DNA of 64,000 nucleotides from Moraxella ovis (GCF_900453105.1 NZ_UGPW01000001.1:496001-560000); one strand, 5' to 3'. Counted from the stretch's first letter, positions 1-9,162 are shown. Notes: a model not told the origin generated them from the letters alone. Numbers and translations are program-made.

Positions 1-1158
1 AAATATCAAGGCGTGATGGAGATCCTTCCGTATCAAGTCAAAGCCCATGATTATCTGGTTAAAGACGAACGCGACCTGTGGGAATACCGCCTGAATCTAA
101 GCGATCTTGAAGTTGATCAAATCATGCGCCACATCTGGGAGGTGAGAGATTTAAAGCGTCCGTATTATCTGACGCATGATAACTGTGCTACCGAGATCGC
201 GCGCCTTGTTGATGTGGTACGCGCTGATGAGACGCTGTTTGGTAAGCTTGGCATGGTGACGACGCCTGCTAAGGTGGCGCAGCTACTCAGCGAGGAGGGT
301 TTGGTTGAGCGTGTGCGTTACCAAGCATCAAATTCCACCAAGCGACAAGCCATCATCAATAATGGCGATGATTTTGATCTGGGCAATATACAGACTAATA
401 ACAACAATCCCACCAAGGCAAGCCCAAGTCATCGCATTGGTGCAGCAGTCTCTTATGATGAGTTTCGAGATGATGAAATGGCTTATCACATTAGTTTGCG
501 CACCGCCTACCAAGATGCGCTGGACAATCCGGCTGGCGTGCGTAAATTCCATCAGCTGACATTACCGTCTATCGATGTGAGTTATCAAGACGATAAAATC
601 AAACTGCATGAGCTTACCATCTTTGAGATGACAAGTCTTAATCCTGCCAATACCGCTAAAGCTTATCCCGATGGTAACACCGACAAGAAAGCCCTGGCAA
701 GTCAAATATATCTAGGACTGCGCCGTACGACAGATGCTTCTAGTGCGAATAGCAGCACTCATCTGGTGCTAGATGCGCACACCCAAAAAGGCAAGGCATG
801 GACGATCGGTCACGGGGCAGTTGGCACGGGCGACATGGCGGATACGGTGTGCTATCTTCTGGGCGGTGGTGGCGCGCAGCTTGGTCACATCAATCAAGGC
901 TATCGCGTTGGCGTACGTGCAACAGCAGGTTGTATCCATCACGCGGCGGATAATCTTAGGGTGATGGGCGAGCTGAGTGTGCCATATTGGTATCATAAAG
1001 ACAGCGCAGCAAGATCGGGATATGTGCAGCCCGAGATTAGCTTAGGCGCGCAATATGACTTTGATCGTCATCATGCATTAAGACTAAAAGCAGCCGCCCA
1101 AAAAAATCACAGCCAAACCGATCATTCGGCTCGCCTTGAGTTTTTCCGCTATTTTTAG
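1..1158 (+). CDS. DUF4105-family protein, C-terminal part (cut by window start)
   Basis: The frame is open from base 1, so the N-terminus lies outside the window. The visible 385 or so residues begin inside a DUF4105 (Lnb N-terminal periplasmic) domain. The stretch around the RDLWEYRLNLS motif, followed by a tryptophan-containing helix and the LTHDNCATEIARLVD segment, matches the conserved Asn-Cys region of that family. The C-terminal half has alternating short strands ending in an aromatic residue (FFRYF), like a barrel-type membrane domain. Family members are envelope proteins of unknown function. The next gene starts 9 bases after the stop, so the two are probably co-transcribed. Family call fairly sure; function unknown. 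Confidence 0.75.
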   Translation, partial: KYQGVMEILPYQVKAHDYLVKDERDLWEYRLNLSDLEVDQIMRHIWEVRDLKRPYYLTHDNCATEIARLVDVVRADETLFGKLGMVTTPAKVAQLLSEEGLVERVRYQASNSTKRQAIINNGDDFDLGNIQTNNNNPTKASPSHRIGAAVSYDEFRDDEMAYHISLRTAYQDALDNPAGVRKFHQLTLPSIDVSYQDDKIKLHELTIFEMTSLNPANTAKAYPDGNTDKKALASQIYLGLRRTTDASSANSSTHLVLDAHTQKGKAWTIGHGAVGTGDMADTVCYLLGGGGAQLGHINQGYRVGVRATAGCIHHAADNLRVMGELSVPYWYHKDSAARSGYVQPEISLGAQYDFDRHHALRLKAAAQKNHSQTDHSARLEFFRYF

Positions 1159-1167
1159 GATGAAGGC

Positions 1168-1998
1168 ATGGCGAATCAATTCCTAATCATCGGTCAGGGC
1201 GCCATTGGGTATGCGCTAGCGAACCAGCTTGCCAGACAGGGTGAGTCAGTCGTCACCATGTCGCGTACTGCCAAGTCTTATCCGTGTGATAGTGTCAGGC
1301 ATCTACAGATGGATGCGCGTAGGATTGATCGGGTGATTGATGACCTTAATCAGGTGACGCACATTGCCATTATCATCGCACCTGATCGAGAGATATCCGA
1401 CAGGCTAAAGGCGTATCGTGAGAGTTATCTTCAGATTTGTCAGGCGCTTGCTAATATCGCCGATAGACTGCACAGCATTCAACAGGTGCTATTCGTGTCA
1501 TCCACGTCTGTCTATGGCGAGAACGCAGGAGAGTGGGTCGATGAGTACTCACCAGCCAAGCCGGCTTCGTCCACCGCGCAGGTGTTATATGATGCTGAGC
1601 GAGTAATAAAGAACGCCTATGTTGATAAATCAGTCATCGTACGCCCCAGTGGCATCTATGGCAAATCAAGGCGGCGCATGATTGAGCTTGCCAAAAAGGC
1701 TCACGTTAATGGTGCGCCAAGCGAGCATTACACAAATCGAATCATGGATATCGATCTGATGGCGATACTGGCGCGCATCATGACATGTGACGCACCGAAG
1801 AGCATGTATCTTGTGACAGACCTTTTGCCTGTGAGTAGCTTGTATGTGATGGTGTTTATTTGCCAAGCGCTTGATATTGCTCCGCCAGCCGTCATCGACG
1901 CTCCAACAACGGGCAAACGCATCTTATCCAATGTGCCTAGAGATTGGCTGACGTTTCCTGATTATAAAGCAGGCTATGCGTGGATACTAGAAGATTAA
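1168..1998 (+). CDS. SDR-family (NAD-dependent epimerase-like) protein
   Basis: A 276-residue Rossmann protein. A GQGAIG dinucleotide-binding loop lies at about residues 9-14, a SSTSVYGE motif follows the fourth strand, and a VRPSGIYG segment is typical of extended short-chain dehydrogenases and YeeZ-like proteins. The usual YxxxK catalytic pair appears as YDAER, so the lysine position holds arginine; it may bind cofactor without classical dehydrogenase chemistry. The start has an AGGATGAAGG stretch just upstream. It lies 9 bases after the DUF4105 gene and is followed by a strong hairpin terminator. Substrate unknown. Confidence 0.75.
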   Translation: MANQFLIIGQGAIGYALANQLARQGESVVTMSRTAKSYPCDSVRHLQMDARRIDRVIDDLNQVTHIAIIIAPDREISDRLKAYRESYLQICQALANIADRLHSIQQVLFVSSTSVYGENAGEWVDEYSPAKPASSTAQVLYDAERVIKNAYVDKSVIVRPSGIYGKSRRRMIELAKKAHVNGAPSEHYTNRIMDIDLMAILARIMTCDAPKSMYLVTDLLPVSSLYVMVFICQALDIAPPAVIDAPTTGKRILSNVPRDWLTFPDYKAGYAWILED

Positions 1999-2010
1999 TA
2001 TGTTAAAAAC

Positions 2011-2041
2011 AAAAAGAGATGAAGTGATTCATCTCTTTTTT
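2011..2041. terminator. Bidirectional hairpin terminator between SDR gene and mrcA
   Basis: A perfect 13-bp stem (2011-2023 with 2028-2040) and 4-base loop. A- and T-runs form the stem ends, so it can stop transcription from both convergent genes. Confidence 0.85.
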
Positions 2042-2098
2042 ATTGGGTTAATTCGCGGCAGGTTTTTGGGTTTGGTTGTCATCGGTGATGCTGATGAC

Positions 2099-4489
2099 TT
2101 ACTGCTCTGATTTGACAACTTTGGAGCGGTCTTCAGCAGATACCCATCTCACAGGTGTGCCACGCAGCTGATGACGGCTAAAATTCACCCAAATCGGCAA
2201 CGCAGCCACGCCACCGTATTCTTTGGCGCCCAGCGGTGCAGGGTTATCAAAGCCCACCCAAACAATGGTCGCGCTGGTAGGATGCACGCCTGCGAACCAA
2301 GCATCTTTGGCTTGGTTGGTCGTACCTGTCTTACCGCCTACATCCGAACGACCAAGTGCCAATGCCTTACGCGCTGTACCGCTTGTGATGACTTCACGTA
2401 GCATGCCTGCCATCGCATGAGAGGTCTTTTGGCTGATGACACGCGGTGCCTGTGCGGCGCTGACATAGCTGGCAGGCGCGGCAGGTTTTAGGCGGTCATG
2501 CTCTGCGGTCGCATTTAGAGTGCTGTCAGCTGGAGTGTCTTGCTTAGCGTTTGATTTTGATTCATCAGTTTTGGTGTCTGTTTGTTCAGCGTATGATTTG
2601 GCAAGATTTTCGTTTAATTTACTCAGATCTTCATTAAAGCAAAGCGCGCACGCCTGTACAGGATTGGCTTGGAAAATCGCCTGATTATTAAAGTCATAAA
2701 TACGTTCAATAAAATAAGGTTGAACGCGGTAGCCGCCGTTAATCAAGGCAGCAAAGCCTATCGCCATCTGTAGTGGTGTGGCATCAGCAGCGCCCAGAGC
2801 GAGTGCAAGTGTTGCAGGTAGGCGTTCTTTCTCTAGTCCAAACATATCTAGAGTTTGGCGCGCATTGTCAATGCCTGTTGAGCGTAGTAGGCGAATTGAA
2901 GGTGTGTTACGCGACAGCGCCAGAGCACGGCGGACAGTCATGTCGCCTGTGTATCTGCCGTCAGCGTTCTTCGGCTGCCATCCTCCCACACGAATCGCGG
3001 CATCAGAGACGAGACTGTCCGGGGTGTATTTACCCGACTCCAGTGCGGCCGCATAGATGAGTGGCTTGATGATGGAGCCTGGCTGACGATAGCCTTGAGT
3101 GGCGCGGTTGAATTTACTGTGGTTAAAGTTAAAACCACCCACAAGCGCGCGAATCGCGCCATTGTCAGGATGAACCGACACCAACGCACCTTGAACAGAG
3201 GGTACTTGCACCATGCGCCAAGCGGTTTTTTGTTCGTTGAGTGGTGAGACGCGAACGATGTTGCCAACTTTTACTATCTGATGAGCGTTACTAAACCCGC
3301 CACCCACGCGGTTTTCGCTGTAATAGCGACGCGCCCAGCTCATGCCCGACCAAGGAATGGTGATGGTGTCGCCTGATTGTAATTTTGCTTCAAAGCTACT
3401 GGTATTAACCTTGGTAACTTCGGCAGGATACATGTTATCGTAGTTCTTGAGCTTGCTTAGGTCGCCAGATTCGGCTTCCACGCCGCGCCAGCCGTGGCGC
3501 GCAGTATAGCTTTTTAGGCCTGATATTAGGGCATTCTCAGCAGCGATCTGCTCTCTACTATGGACGGTTAATTGTACGCGCCAACCGCTGTCAATGACTT
3601 GCTCGCCGTATTTGTCAACCAAGGTGCTTCGTGCCATCTCTGCCAGATATGGCATGTTCATGTCGAGCTTTTCTTGGTAGATATTAAGCCCGATCGGTGC
3701 ATTGATCGCTTCGTCATGCTCAGCTTGACTGATGTGACCTTCTTTTAGCAGGCGACCGATGATCCAGTTACGTCGGGTTAGGGCACGCTCAGGATTTACG
3801 ACAGGGTTGTAGGCAGAAGGGGCTTTTGGTAGACCTGCAATCATCGCCATCTCAGCCACGGTAAGCTTATCTAGCGTCTTACTAAAATAACGACGCGCCG
3901 CCGCCGCGATACCATAAGCACCTTCGCCCAGATAAATCTTGTTCACGTATAGTGTTAAGATTTCATCCTTGGTCATTTCTTTTTCGATTTTGCGGGCGAT
4001 GAACATCTCGGTAAGCTTACGATCAAGTGTGCGCTCAGAGCTCAAAAAGTAGTTCTTGGCAACCTGCATGGTAATGGTTGAGCCACCAGTTTGGATGTCG
4101 TCATTGGTTACGATCTCGGTCATGGCGCGACCGATGCCTTTAACGCTGATGCCACTATGCTCAAAAAAACTAGAATCTTCTGCTGATAAGAATGCGCCGA
4201 TCATTTTTTTGGGAATCTGATCATAAGTTACGGGAATGGCAAAGCGGTTGCCGTACTGACCGATGAGCTGATTGTCTGCGGTATAAATCTGCAGCGGCAT
4301 CTCAAATTTGTTATTATCGATGTTCTTGACGTCAGGTAGGGTCGGCTCAAGATACATCGCCATACCATAAAATCCAATCGGAAAGGCGAGCACCAAAATC
4401 AATAATAAGGCAATAATGGCAACCAAACAGCGCAGGATCACAGATAGTATCGAGGCGCTTACGGTCTTGTTTTGGGTGGTTTCGGTCAT
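2099..4489 (-). CDS. mrcA: Penicillin-binding protein 1A (class A PBP)
   Basis: A 796-residue bifunctional peptidoglycan synthase of the inner membrane. One membrane anchor spans about residues 17-40. The glycosyltransferase domain has the EDSSFFEHSG motif with catalytic Glu near residue 104. An OB-like linker follows, then the transpeptidase domain with SIIK (active Ser near 472), SRN and KTGTTNQAKDAWFAG (Lys near 720). Length suits PBP1A. A Lys/Asp/Thr-rich, low-complexity insert of about 50 residues lies between the SxN and KTG motifs. It is transcribed alone and convergently with the SDR gene, sharing the terminator. Confidence 0.96.
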   Translation of the reverse strand: MTETTQNKTVSASILSVILRCLVAIIALLLILVLAFPIGFYGMAMYLEPTLPDVKNIDNNKFEMPLQIYTADNQLIGQYGNRFAIPVTYDQIPKKMIGAFLSAEDSSFFEHSGISVKGIGRAMTEIVTNDDIQTGGSTITMQVAKNYFLSSERTLDRKLTEMFIARKIEKEMTKDEILTLYVNKIYLGEGAYGIAAAARRYFSKTLDKLTVAEMAMIAGLPKAPSAYNPVVNPERALTRRNWIIGRLLKEGHISQAEHDEAINAPIGLNIYQEKLDMNMPYLAEMARSTLVDKYGEQVIDSGWRVQLTVHSREQIAAENALISGLKSYTARHGWRGVEAESGDLSKLKNYDNMYPAEVTKVNTSSFEAKLQSGDTITIPWSGMSWARRYYSENRVGGGFSNAHQIVKVGNIVRVSPLNEQKTAWRMVQVPSVQGALVSVHPDNGAIRALVGGFNFNHSKFNRATQGYRQPGSIIKPLIYAAALESGKYTPDSLVSDAAIRVGGWQPKNADGRYTGDMTVRRALALSRNTPSIRLLRSTGIDNARQTLDMFGLEKERLPATLALALGAADATPLQMAIGFAALINGGYRVQPYFIERIYDFNNQAIFQANPVQACALCFNEDLSKLNENLAKSYAEQTDTKTDESKSNAKQDTPADSTLNATAEHDRLKPAAPASYVSAAQAPRVISQKTSHAMAGMLREVITSGTARKALALGRSDVGGKTGTTNQAKDAWFAGVHPTSATIVWVGFDNPAPLGAKEYGGVAALPIWVNFSRHQLRGTPVRWVSAEDRSKVVKSEQ

Positions 4490-4988
4490 AGCATTCTTTA
4501 TATGGTTTGGGTGCGATAGCTTGTCCTACGATAGCTTGTCCTAACTGGTAGGCACGTTCTTCATGTAATTTACCATTTTACCACGTTATCACAAAAATGC
4601 CAGCATTGTGTTCGTATGTTACCAAAATTATACTAAGTAAAATTTAATATAAATAACTGATTTTTATATAATTATTTAAAATATCTTGGGCGAACCATGA
4701 ATCTAAAATGCCATTAGGAAGGTAAATAAATCAGCTGGCTGTATCGGGATTCTTCATAATAATTAAAATCTTATCTTTAATCAATTTCGCCGTGAGCAGA
4801 ATCGCAAGAACAATCAGTGGCGTTTGTCTGTGATGAATGCAATAAAAAGGGTTAAACTTTTACAATTGATTTTGATAATAGTTATTATTTGATATATAAT
4901 CTTAACAAATCGTCACACCCTTGACGCAATCTAGCCATGTATCATGACAGGGCGTCATAAAACCAGCACTCAACAAAAGGACGAATCC
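4490..4988. other. Intergenic region, about 500 bp
   Basis: It separates divergent mrcA and the lipoprotein gene. The part near mrcA contains a short direct repeat of about 14 bases (ATAGCTTGTCCTA, around 4516 and 4532). The middle is AT-rich with no open frame of note. A good promoter for the lipoprotein gene lies at 4872-4900. No RNA gene was recognised. Confidence 0.6.
4872..4900 (+). promoter_or_regulatory. Sigma-70-type promoter with overlapping Fur-like palindrome
   Basis: TTGATA (4872-4877), a 17-base spacer and TATAAT (4895-4900). A near-perfect palindrome GATAATA-GT-TATTATT (4874-4889, one mismatch) overlaps the -35 and spacer, where a repressor would block RNA polymerase. Its GATAAT half-sites resemble Fur boxes, but the 7-1-7 spacing is not met, so Fur is only a suggestion. 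Confidence 0.6.
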
Positions 4989-5728
4989 ATGAAGAACTCT
5001 ATGAAGTTGGCTGGTTTGGCGACAGCGATGACCGCAGCATTAGTGATGACAGGCTGCAATAATGTAAAAGCAGCAGACATCACAGCCGTCAAGCCTGTTA
5101 CTGTCGTTCACAGCGGCATTGACAGCACGCATTCAAAGTATGCCAACGAGCGCGAGATGCAGATTGACGATGCCATCTATCCGATCCGCGAGACATCAGC
5201 GTGCCTGCTTGTGAATGCGAAGGGTGATGCACCTGAATTGGTGGCGGATATTTTTGATGGTAAGGCAGATAAGGTAGTTGCTGGTTATAAGATTATGGTT
5301 ATGAATCGCACTACATCCATCGCCGCCGAAGCGCGCACTCTACAAGATGGCAGAATCATCGATAACAACATGGTGCATCGCGGCAGCAAGGCTTTGATTG
5401 GCATTCCTGTCGTGAACGGCAAAGCGGCGCTAGATGCTGCTGTATTGTTGGATCTGGACATTATTTATGATGATTTTATGCACCATTGACAGAAGGGACA
5501 GTCTTTAAAGATCACGGTCAGAAGCTTACCAAGCCAGACGTGGCAGTTAATGATAAAAAAGTCACCATCCGCTCTCTGACGCTACCAAACTTCGCATCAG
5601 GAGAGAATGCTGGTGACGGTATTGACTTTGTGGCGACAGCGACCATCGACGCCAAAAAAGTCACAACAGGTGCGAACAGCGCGTTCCAGATTTTCTACAC
5701 CGCAACACCTAAAGCGCGCGGATTTTAA
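4989..5728 (+). pseudogene. Lipoprotein gene with single-base frameshift in a T-run
   Basis: The best start is the ATG at 4989, with AAAGGA upstream. It gives a lipoprotein signal peptide ending in the lipobox VMTGC. The first frame stops at 5487-5489. A second frame, blocked upstream by a stop at 5471-5473, runs on to 5728. Adding one T to the T4 run at 5474-5477 joins them into a protein of about 246 residues reading DDFYAPLTEG across the join. I do not recognise the family. It may be a true pseudogene, a phase-variable lipoprotein or a sequencing error. The upstream promoter carries a Fur-like palindrome, which hints at metal-responsive expression. Confidence 0.6.
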
Positions 5729-5733
5729 TTAAG

Positions 5734-5772
5734 CATAAACAAACCCCTGTATCATGCAGGGGTTTGTTTATG
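5734..5772. terminator. Long hairpin between the lipoprotein gene and prpF
   Basis: A perfect 16-bp stem (5734-5749 with 5757-5772) and a 7-base loop, between convergent genes. There is no long T-run after it, but the stem ends are A/T-rich in both directions. Confidence 0.8.
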
Positions 5773-5790
5773 ATATGAGAGAGTAGGGCG

Positions 5791-6957
5791 TTAAAAACTA
5801 TCCTCAGGCACAAACACTTGCCCCACCATCAGTCGTCTTGCACTGCGACTCATAGACACTTTACGAGCAACCCATTTACCACCCACGCATTCGGATTGTC
5901 CACCCACCGTGAGCGTGCCTGACGGGTGTCCAAAACAGACTTCTGTCAATGCCTTGCCACCTGCCACCTCATTAACAATCGTCCCCACAATCGTCCCTGC
6001 CGTACCGATTGCCACGCTTGCCGTTCCCATCATAGCGTGATGCAGCTGTCCCATACTCATCGCACGCACCAACAGGTTTATGTCATCGGCTTTAACCGTT
6101 TTGCCACTTGATGCGACATAGTCGGTGGGCGGTGCAACCCAAGCGATTTTGGGTGTGTGCTGACGGCTTTGGGCTTGTTCCACATCATCAATCAAGCCCA
6201 TTTTGACTGCTCCGAGAGCACGGATTTTTTCTAATTTGTCTAGGATTTCGCTGTTTGAATTGATGTCCGCTTGCATTTCTGTGCCTGTAAAGCCCAAATC
6301 GCTTGCGTGCAAAAATATCGTGGGAATGCCTGCGTTAATCATCGTAACTTCAAACTCGCCCACATCAGGCACGGACAAAGTGTCCTTTAAATTGCCTGTG
6401 GGGAGCATCTCTCCGCCCTCGTCCACAGGGTCTATAAATTCAATTTTAATTTCACTGGCTGGAAAAGTTACCCCATCAAGCTCAAAATCGCCTGTTTCTA
6501 CTACTTGACCATTCTCAATAGGTACATAGGCGATGATGGTTTTGCCGATATTTTGCTGATAAATCTTGACCGTACAAATGCCGTTATCGGGGATTTTATC
6601 TGCCTGCACCAAGCCATTGGTAATGGCAAATGCCCCCACCGCCGCTGTCAGATTGCCACAGTTGCCCGACCAGTCGATCATCGCCTTATCAATCGCCACC
6701 TGCCCAAACAGATAATTGACATCGTGCGTGCCGTCCGTTGCTGGCGAGATGATGACGACTTTGGAAGTGCTTGATGAGCCATTGCCCAGTCCGTCAATCT
6801 GCTTGCCGTAGGGGTCTGGACTGCCGACCACACGGAGCAAAAAATTGTCTCGTGCTTGCCCTGCCACTTGGCAAGATGCGGGCAAATCGGAGAGTTTAAA
6901 AAATGTGCCTTTTGATGTGCCACCACGCATATAAGTGGCTGGGATTGGGGTTTGCAT
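5791..6957 (-). CDS. prpF: 2-methylaconitate cis-trans isomerase PrpF
   Basis: A protein of the diaminopimelate-epimerase fold that isomerises the product of AcnD in the methylcitrate route of propionate breakdown. The start at 6957 gives the conserved N-terminus MQTPIPATYMRGGTSKGTFF and has AAAGGA 12 bases upstream; a longer reading adds 27 unlikely residues. Conserved GNCGN and the C-terminal HPSGTL segment are present. At 388 residues the length is normal. Its ribosome site overlaps the end of the inserted upstream gene, only 13 bases away, so its expression may now depend on that cassette's transcript. Confidence 0.93.
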   Translation of the reverse strand: MQTPIPATYMRGGTSKGTFFKLSDLPASCQVAGQARDNFLLRVVGSPDPYGKQIDGLGNGSSSTSKVVIISPATDGTHDVNYLFGQVAIDKAMIDWSGNCGNLTAAVGAFAITNGLVQADKIPDNGICTVKIYQQNIGKTIIAYVPIENGQVVETGDFELDGVTFPASEIKIEFIDPVDEGGEMLPTGNLKDTLSVPDVGEFEVTMINAGIPTIFLHASDLGFTGTEMQADINSNSEILDKLEKIRALGAVKMGLIDDVEQAQSRQHTPKIAWVAPPTDYVASSGKTVKADDINLLVRAMSMGQLHHAMMGTASVAIGTAGTIVGTIVNEVAGGKALTEVCFGHPSGTLTVGGQSECVGGKWVARKVSMSRSARRLMVGQVFVPEDSF

Positions 6958-6970
6958 TTTGATTATTCCT

Positions 6971-7627
6971 TTAATTGCAATAAACTTCCTGAAAAGTGCG
7001 TATTTCCAACCAATGAATTTTATTATTAATATAAGCAAATAAATGAGTAGCTAGTTTTGAGTTTAGTCTTTCTTCTTCATTATGAAAAGTATCATTTTGA
7101 GAATCAGACATTCTTGCTCTATCTATTTCATCAGAATTGGGTAGATAATAAACAATCAAAAAATGTTTAGAGTAATTTTCATTTGGAATATCACAAATAA
7201 ATTCACTATACTTCCTAGAATATAATTTCCTTAAAATAAAGTCTGTGTTAACTATTTTATCTGCCATTTCGTCTGATATGAGGGATACACTATCTAATTT
7301 TTTAATAATACTCTTTTTCTCAGAGCGAATAATATCTAAACTCTTTATTTTATCAATAGAGTCATCTCTTGTATTTTTCTGGGCTAATAAATCGGAAAAT
7401 TCCACGCATAAAAATAGAGTTTTTTCATTTGGAATATAGAAATAATCACAAGTTTTAACTTTTTGGTTGCTTTCAGGATTTCGGATGTTGCAATGGGTTC
7501 TAATACCGTCAAATTTTCCCTTGCAATCATCAACACGACAAGCACCAACACCCAAAACTATGGAACAATCTTTAATCTCGTGTTCCATAGGTTCTAGAAA
7601 GTCATTCCAAGATTTTAATTTACTCAT
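6971..7627 (-). CDS. 218-residue protein of unknown function, partner of the ATPase
   Basis: I do not recognise a family. The N-terminal third holds several cysteines (CSIVLGVGACRVDDCKG, then single Cys near residues 46 and 60), a spacing that could bind metal. The middle is charged and helical; the end is mixed strand/helix with a WLEIRTF segment. The start ATG overlaps the ATPase stop by one base (TAATG), so translation is coupled. Base composition is far more AT-rich than the flanking prp genes. It lacks an HNH motif, a TOPRIM VEG motif and membrane segments. With the ATPase it forms a two-gene unit that could be an effector plus sensor pair; that role is inferred. Confidence 0.7.
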   Translation of the reverse strand: MSKLKSWNDFLEPMEHEIKDCSIVLGVGACRVDDCKGKFDGIRTHCNIRNPESNQKVKTCDYFYIPNEKTLFLCVEFSDLLAQKNTRDDSIDKIKSLDIIRSEKKSIIKKLDSVSLISDEMADKIVNTDFILRKLYSRKYSEFICDIPNENYSKHFLIVYYLPNSDEIDRARMSDSQNDTFHNEEERLNSKLATHLFAYINNKIHWLEIRTFQEVYCN

Positions 7628-9021
7628 TACGGCAACCTTTGTTTTAATAAATCAACATAAGGTTTACCTAAGTCCGCCTTAGCCTCTCTAATATCTTGCA
7701 TAATACCTTTTGACTCAAAGGTTGTACCATTTTTTGCCAAGCGGTTTAGGGCAAATAACTTTTCAATAGAATCTTGGTCTTCATAGTTTTCCACAATATT
7801 TTGTAGGCGTAAAACCATATCAAGGCTATGGCTTGCCACCATAACATTTACGCCAGCTAAACTCAAATCCACCAAAATTTCAAGCATTAAATGTTGCCAT
7901 TCAGTATGTAAGTTTAACTCTGGTTCATCAATGAATAAAAAACTGCCTTTTGTTAAAATATTCTTTTTTAATAAAAGTGCAACAATACCCAAATTGGAAA
8001 TACCTGATGATACTAGGTTAAATGGAATTTCCATATCTGGATACTCAGAATCATAAAATACAATGTTATTCCTGCTATCTATAGATAATTGACCATTAAT
8101 TCCATTATCTATTTTTTGAATAATACTAATGATTTTATCAGGAATTTTTTCAGTAATGTAATCATTTGAAAGCATTTTGTCTGTATCATAAAAATACTTC
8201 GGCACTTGATTTAAAACATTCCTTCTGCTGAATCCTAAATTTTGAAATCTTGACTCTTGTAAGGTATTTCTCAATTTTAAATATATTGGAGATTCCAAAT
8301 AAACAACATTATGAAATGCTTGTAAATCTGATATTATTGAATGCTCTAATTCCCACATCAAATCATCATTTCTAATAGAAATTACGCTTTCGTCAATAGA
8401 AATATTGCTTTCATTGGAAAGAAACTTTAATTTGGATAGAGAATTAACTTGAAAATTACCTAAAAAAGACAGCCTTAGTTCTCTATCCAATTCATCAGCA
8501 TAAAATCTGTCCCAAGATTCAGTGGATAGATTTAACTGAGAAAGATTATAGTCTAATTCATCAAGGTATTCTTGAACAGACTGGAATTTAGTGCCTTTAC
8601 CTGTCTGTAAAGAGCTTTTTAATTCATTAACTTTTTGAATTAATTCTTGTATTTGTGGCTGAAAACTGCGTAGAATATCCCTTTCTTGAAAGATGCTTAC
8701 AGATTCAAATTTTTCTCCTATATATCTCTTTAAGGCAAAAAAATCTTGCTCCAAGTCAACCAATAACTCAGCATCTTTTTGGGTGATTCTTATTAAATTA
8801 TGACCAATTTTATCAATAGTCTTTATGATAAAATCAATGTTTTGTACAAGAAATTTAGCCATTAAATCTTGATTTAAGGTATAAAAAACGCTGTACAAAG
8901 CCCTCGTGATAAAACTTTTACCACTAGAGTTGTGTCCAGTAATCATTGTAAAGGGACGCATACGAATGTGAGCGTCTTTAACTTTACCGAAATTTTGAAA
9001 ATGGATTTCTTTACTTATCAT
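7627..9021 (-). CDS. AAA/ABC-type ATPase (AAA_15/AAA_21-like) of an inserted cassette
   Basis: A 464-residue ATPase with the SMC/OLD-like layout. Walker A GHNSSGKS is at residues 29-36, a long helical middle (about 90-200) looks coiled-coil, an ABC-signature-like NLVSSGISNLG follows, Walker B is FLFIDEPELNLH with Asp365-Glu366, and the switch histidine is His398 in VASHSLDM. No TOPRIM nuclease domain follows, unlike OLD proteins. ATPases of this type occur in several phage-defence pairs with a small partner, but none of those partners matches the downstream gene. It is separated from acnD by a terminator and is coupled to the 218-residue gene. ATPase class is sure; defence role is inference. 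Confidence 0.85.
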   Translation of the reverse strand: MISKEIHFQNFGKVKDAHIRMRPFTMITGHNSSGKSFITRALYSVFYTLNQDLMAKFLVQNIDFIIKTIDKIGHNLIRITQKDAELLVDLEQDFFALKRYIGEKFESVSIFQERDILRSFQPQIQELIQKVNELKSSLQTGKGTKFQSVQEYLDELDYNLSQLNLSTESWDRFYADELDRELRLSFLGNFQVNSLSKLKFLSNESNISIDESVISIRNDDLMWELEHSIISDLQAFHNVVYLESPIYLKLRNTLQESRFQNLGFSRRNVLNQVPKYFYDTDKMLSNDYITEKIPDKIISIIQKIDNGINGQLSIDSRNNIVFYDSEYPDMEIPFNLVSSGISNLGIVALLLKKNILTKGSFLFIDEPELNLHTEWQHLMLEILVDLSLAGVNVMVASHSLDMVLRLQNIVENYEDQDSIEKLFALNRLAKNGTTFESKGIMQDIREAKADLGKPYVDLLKQRLP

Positions 9022-9046
9022 ACGGAACTTGGTCTCTTATGGCATA

Positions 9047-9083
9047 AAAAGCCTTTATTCACTTCAATGATTTAAAGGCTTTT
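9047..9083 (-). terminator. Hairpin terminator between acnD and the ATPase cassette
   Basis: An 11-bp stem (9047-9057 with 9073-9083), a 15-base loop and a T-run on the minus strand. It would stop acnD transcripts before the inserted genes. Confidence 0.7.
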
Positions 9084-9162
9084 TAAAGTTATAGATATTT
9101 TAGCATTCCATATTATCAAAATATTGTAAAAAATCAAGTTTTTTATGCAAATTTTGATGATT

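Noticed and set aside
2773..3060. Long plus-strand reading frames inside mrcA
   Set aside because: They are antisense shadows of the transpeptidase coding sequence with no ribosome site or family resemblance.
5466..5492. Programmed -1 ribosomal frameshift in the lipoprotein gene
   Set aside because: There is no good X-XXY-YYZ slippery heptamer in phase and no clear downstream pseudoknot; a simple missing T explains it better.
6971..9021. Assignment of the ATPase pair to PARIS, Septu or Gabija
   Set aside because: The partner lacks a DUF4435/TOPRIM, HNH or UvrD-like helicase motif, and the ATPase lacks a fused TOPRIM, so none of these names is supported.
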